Assembly (NCBI GenBank): GCA_021828605.1
Contig: JAJZEG010000156.1
Location: 1-10,100, forward strand
Source: Pseudomonadota bacterium
Lineage (GTDB): Bacteria > Pseudomonadota > Alphaproteobacteria > Acetobacterales > Acetobacteraceae
DNA length: 10,100 nt
Direction: 5' to 3'
The notes beneath the pieces are model-generated. The model searched no databases, had not been told where the DNA came from, and saw only the letters and a list, made by a program, of their open reading frames with translations. Below, piece after piece: positions 7,798 to 10,100 of the stretch. A program made the translations under genes and the position numbers. Position 1 is the first letter of the stretch; each line of letters starts with the position of its first letter.

Positions 7798-7906
7798 GGG
7801 GGCCGGGTGAAAATATTTTGTCCGGCTGCGGCTACTCATATTTTGGCGAGCAATTTCAATCATCTGACTGTAATCTGGCGATTCCATTCAGGTGATTATT
7901 GCTCTA

Positions 7907-7922
7907 TGTGACTCACATCACA
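7907..7922 (+). promoter_or_regulatory. Perfect CRP-type binding site TGTGA-N6-TCACA
   Basis: TGTGACTCACATCACA has both half-sites of the CRP (cAMP receptor protein) core consensus with the correct six-base spacer. Its centre at 7914.5 is exactly 41.5 bases upstream of the start of transcription (7956) predicted from the -10 at 7944-7949. This is the geometry of a class II CRP-dependent promoter. Which CRP/FNR-family protein binds it in this organism is unknown. Confidence 0.6.
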
Positions 7923-7943
7923 GAAAAGCCGATTGATCGACCG

Positions 7944-7956
7944 TATTCTGGGGATG
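7944..7956 (+). promoter_or_regulatory. Candidate -10 and start site of the CRP-type promoter
   Basis: TATTCT (7944-7949, four of six consensus bases) predicts a start at 7956. The CRP-type site covers the -35 position, as in class II promoters. The resulting leader of 15 bases contains GGGG (7961-7964), six bases before the ATG at 7971, as a possible ribosome binding site. Confidence 0.45.
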
Positions 7957-7970
7957 AAGTGGGGCTTGAG

Positions 7971-8525
7971 ATGGACTTTGATGGGATGGCGACGGGCGGC
8001 AATCGTGTGGCGTTGCGCGGTCGGGTTGATCAGCATGATGATTTGGCGGCGCTGAGCGCGGTCGAGCCGGATGTTTTGTTAGCGGATCGTTGGTCGGCGC
8101 AGTTTGAGTTAGAGAGTTTGCCGTACGATTTGATCGATCAGAGCGAGACCGAAACCAGGGCGCTGATGGCGCGGTTGGATCACAGCGATGTCCCGGCTTT
8201 GCACGCGATTTTGCGCGCGATGAGTGCGCAGGCTTTCGCCCGCGCGATTGAGGTCTGCCACCAGGCTGCGGTGGCGGGCAGGGCGGCGGGTGCGCACCGG
8301 GCGCGCGCGGAATTGGCGCGCAAGAGCGACGCGCATGCCGGGCTGGAGCGCATCGCGATCCGCGCTGAACGCCATGAAGCGATTATCGGTTTGGCGGCCT
8401 TGCGCGCAGCCCATCACGCGCGCGGCGTTGATGCGGCGGTGTCGTTGAAGCTGATCGGGATCGACTTTTCGCTGCCGTTCGGGATGGTCGGCCCGATGCC
8501 GATGCAGCACGCGCAGGATCGCTAG
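7971..8525 (+). CDS. Hypothetical protein, 184 aa, unrecognised
   Basis: I do not recognise this protein. From ATG 7971 it has 184 residues, no signal peptide and no membrane helix. Residues 1-60 are acidic. Residues about 60-160 look almost wholly alpha-helical and rich in Ala, Arg and His (VPALHAILRAMSAQAFARAI, RAELARKSDAHAGLERIAIR, HEAIIGLAALRAAHHARG), and could form a helical bundle or coiled coil. The C terminus LKLIGIDFSLPFGMVGPM is hydrophobic. The frame stays open upstream to a TTG at 7899, but the CRP-type site, the -10 and the predicted start at 7956 lie in that extension, so ATG 7971 is preferred. The gene stands alone on the plus strand and is convergent with the Hint protein gene, with only 13 bases between stops. 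A 133-residue antisense frame lies inside it and is taken as its shadow. Confidence 0.6.
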   Translation: MDFDGMATGGNRVALRGRVDQHDDLAALSAVEPDVLLADRWSAQFELESLPYDLIDQSETETRALMARLDHSDVPALHAILRAMSAQAFARAIEVCHQAAVAGRAAGAHRARAELARKSDAHAGLERIAIRAERHEAIIGLAALRAAHHARGVDAAVSLKLIGIDFSLPFGMVGPMPMQHAQDR

Positions 8526-8538
8526 AATATCCGTTGGA

Positions 8539-10100
8539 TCAAACGGCCTGGCCGGTGAGCCAGATTTCGAGCGTTTTGGTTTGCGGCGTGTTGGACAAAA
8601 AGGCGGGGGTCAGCGCGATGGCGCCATCGCCATTGGTCCAGCGTTCGGGCTGGCCGGTTGCGGTTTCGATGGCGTGCCAGCCGGAGAGTAAGGCTGGGTC
8701 ATCGAGGGCGATGTCGGTGGCGCCGGTCGGGTGTCCTTGGCGGATGCGGCGGATTTTTACGCCGAGTTGGCGGCGATCATCGAGCCAGGGATACGCATCA
8801 TTCGGGCGCGTGGCGGTGGAGGTGAGGCGCGCTTGGGCGGCATGAGCGGGCAGGATGAAGAGCAGCCGTTCACCCTCGATCAGGCAGGGTTCGATTTGCT
8901 GATTATTCACCATGAGGCAGGGCAGCGGTGACGCGGGTTGGCGGGCCGGGATGAGGGTTAAGCCCGCGCGGAGGGCGAGACGGTTCCAGATCGGCTCGAC
9001 CAGAGCGGGGGACAGGGTCAAGGGGGCGATGCCGCGTTCGCCGTAGCCAGCGGGCGGTGCGGCGGGGTGGGGTGCAAGGGTGGAGGATGCGAAGCTGCGG
9101 CGATTGCCGGTATCGAGATAGGATTCGGCGGGGAGGGATTCGGCGAGCAGCAGCGCGTGGCGGGCCAGTTCGAGATGGTAATAGGTGAAGGCGGTGATAC
9201 CAAACTCGGCGATGATGCTGACGCCATTGACCAGCAGGCGGGCTGGGATCAAAGCGCCATCGATGCCGAGCGCATGATCGCCGGTGACCAGCAGATCGCG
9301 CTTCGGGATGCCGGGCGCGATGGCGTTGGCGCGCACCCGCACCGGGTAATGCAGGCTGCGATCAAGCCGGGTGCTGGCGCGGATGCGCCGATGGCCGGTC
9401 CAGATCAAGGGCACCGTGCTGCCATCGGCGGTGCGAATCAGATCGCCGGGGCGCAGGGTTTCGACCGCGACTTCGCCGCGCGGGGTGGCGATGCGGGTGC
9501 CTTTGAGGAAGCAGGTCAAGACGATGTCGATCACGCCATTGCCCGATTCCGCGCCGCCAATGAGGGTGACGCTGCTGGCGGTGGGCAGGAAATAAGACCC
9601 GCCGCCGCCGCCTGCGGCACCGGCATCGTTGCTCAGGCCGTTGCCGCCCGCGCCGCCGCCGCTATAGCCACCGCCGCCGCCGCCGGTCGAACCAAAAAAG
9701 GCTGCACCCTGACCGCCGCCGCCGAAACCGCCGCCAATCGGGCCGATCTTGCCCGCGAGATAACCGGTGAAGCTGAGCCCGCCGACCGCGCTGCTGCCAT
9801 TCGGATCCGATTGGCCATTGCCGGTGAAACCACCGCCGCCGCCACTCCCGGCCAACACCCCATCGGCGCTCCCGCCGCTGCCATTGCTGCCACCGACATT
9901 ACCGAGGCCGCCGCCGCCGGGGCTGGTGCCGTTGGTGGTGATGCTGGCATTGGCTCCCGCCCCCGCCGCGATGCCAGCATTGAACGCGCCGCCGCCGCCG
10001 CCCGCTGCGACCAGCAAGGTGGGCGTCGCGCTGCCATTGGCGAGGGCGACGAAACTACCCCCACCACCCCCGCCGCCAGCCCCGTTGAGGGCGCCAGCGG
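8539..10100 (-). CDS. Glycine-rich domain / Hint_2 domain protein, C-terminal 520 residues (runs off right edge)
   Basis: The frame is open across the right edge, so the N terminus is missing; the TTG at 10017 is internal, not a real start. Counting residues from 10017, 1-140 and the part upstream are extremely Gly-rich. They show the pattern GGGGGGYSGGGAGGN followed by GGGGGSYF and GNGVIDIV, resembling the end of the ALK/LTK-type glycine-rich domain. A Hint_2-type domain follows at once. Block A is CFLKGTRI with Cys169, then VETLRPGDLI, then a block-B TGDH (245-248) containing the catalytic-type Thr and His. Next comes YYHLELARHALLLAE with ESYLDTGNRRSF, a stretch I associate with acetic-acid-bacterial Hint_2 proteins. 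About 180 further residues follow, with no C-terminal His-Asn as in inteins. Known Hint chemistry predicts N-S acyl shift and cleavage before Cys169. It is probably a secreted or surface protein; its role is unknown. Confidence 0.88.
   Translation of the reverse strand, partial: AGALNGAGGGGGGGSFVALANGSATPTLLVAAGGGGGAFNAGIAAGAGANASITTNGTSPGGGGLGNVGGSNGSGGSADGVLAGSGGGGGFTGNGQSDPNGSSAVGGLSFTGYLAGKIGPIGGGFGGGGQGAAFFGSTGGGGGGYSGGGAGGNGLSNDAGAAGGGGGSYFLPTASSVTLIGGAESGNGVIDIVLTCFLKGTRIATPRGEVAVETLRPGDLIRTADGSTVPLIWTGHRRIRASTRLDRSLHYPVRVRANAIAPGIPKRDLLVTGDHALGIDGALIPARLLVNGVSIIAEFGITAFTYYHLELARHALLLAESLPAESYLDTGNRRSFASSTLAPHPAAPPAGYGERGIAPLTLSPALVEPIWNRLALRAGLTLIPARQPASPLPCLMVNNQQIEPCLIEGERLLFILPAHAAQARLTSTATRPNDAYPWLDDRRQLGVKIRRIRQGHPTGATDIALDDPALLSGWHAIETATGQPERWTNGDGAIALTPAFLSNTPQTKTLEIWLTGQAV

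Larger units (their letters stand above)
7781..7970. promoter_or_regulatory. Divergent intergenic control region
   Basis: This 190-base region separates the minus-strand hypothetical gene from the plus-strand gene and is visibly richer in A+T than its surroundings. Toward the left gene it has a perfect minus-strand TATAAT (7797-7792) with no good -35. Toward the right gene it has a CRP-type palindrome and a matching -10, described separately. ATATTTTG occurs twice (7813-7820 and 7838-7845); its significance is unknown. Confidence 0.55.

Noticed and set aside
8109..8510. Minus-strand 133-residue frame opposite the 184-residue plus-strand gene
   Set aside because: It is Arg/His-rich without recognisable motif or ribosome binding site. 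The plus-strand frame is longer and has a coherent promoter and start.
8531..8546. Short inverted repeat CCGTT-N6-AACGG between the convergent stops, considered as a bidirectional terminator
   Set aside because: The stem has only five pairs and no T-tract on either side.
9590..10100. GCC/CCG trinucleotide-rich runs, considered as a microsatellite or repeat array
   Set aside because: They are explained by polyglycine codons in an open frame, and unit spacing is irregular.

Overview
The window reads as chromosome of a high-GC alphaproteobacterium, most likely of the family Acetobacteraceae. That placement is inferred from a Hint_2-type protein and a Pro/Arg-rich conserved hypothetical protein that resemble proteins I associate with that family. 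No rRNA, tRNA, CRISPR array, transposase or integrase is visible. Coding density is high and no gene-free stretch exceeds about 190 bases.

Bases 1-6079 (minus strand, read right to left) hold the high-affinity potassium uptake operon: a 27-codon membrane-peptide ORF, kdpF, kdpA, kdpB, kdpC and the first 510 codons of kdpD, which leaves the window at base 1. All junctions are tight (1-16 nt). KdpA is the K+-selective channel-like subunit. KdpB is the P-type ATPase (phosphorylation site D307, TGES loop with S162). KdpC and KdpF are accessory membrane subunits. KdpD is the sensor kinase; its transmitter half, and probably kdpE, should lie further left. The control region (6080-6202) holds an 11-bp-period tandem repeat resembling the E. 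coli KdpE box, a possible extended -10, a leader hairpin and a canonical Shine-Dalgarno sequence for the small ORF.

Bases 6203-6934 hold an independent minus-strand alpha/beta hydrolase with its own intrinsic terminator. The T-rich tail of that terminator overlaps the putative KdpE operator. Bases 7094-7780 (minus) encode a conserved-looking hypothetical protein with a Pro/Lys/Arg-rich tail.

Bases 7781-7970 form a divergent intergenic region. It carries a perfect TGTGA-N6-TCACA CRP-type site placed exactly at -41.5 relative to a plausible -10. This suggests a class II CRP-activated promoter for an unrecognised 184-residue plus-strand gene (7971-8525). Bases 8539-10100 (minus) encode the C-terminal 520 residues of a large protein. 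It has a glycine-rich region resembling the ALK/LTK-type glycine-rich domain, joined directly to a Hint_2 autoprocessing domain and a C-terminal tail; its N terminus lies beyond the right edge.

The points most worth checking are the extra small membrane ORF heading the kdp operon, the CRP-type promoter, the terminator/operator overlap, and the Gly-rich/Hint fusion.
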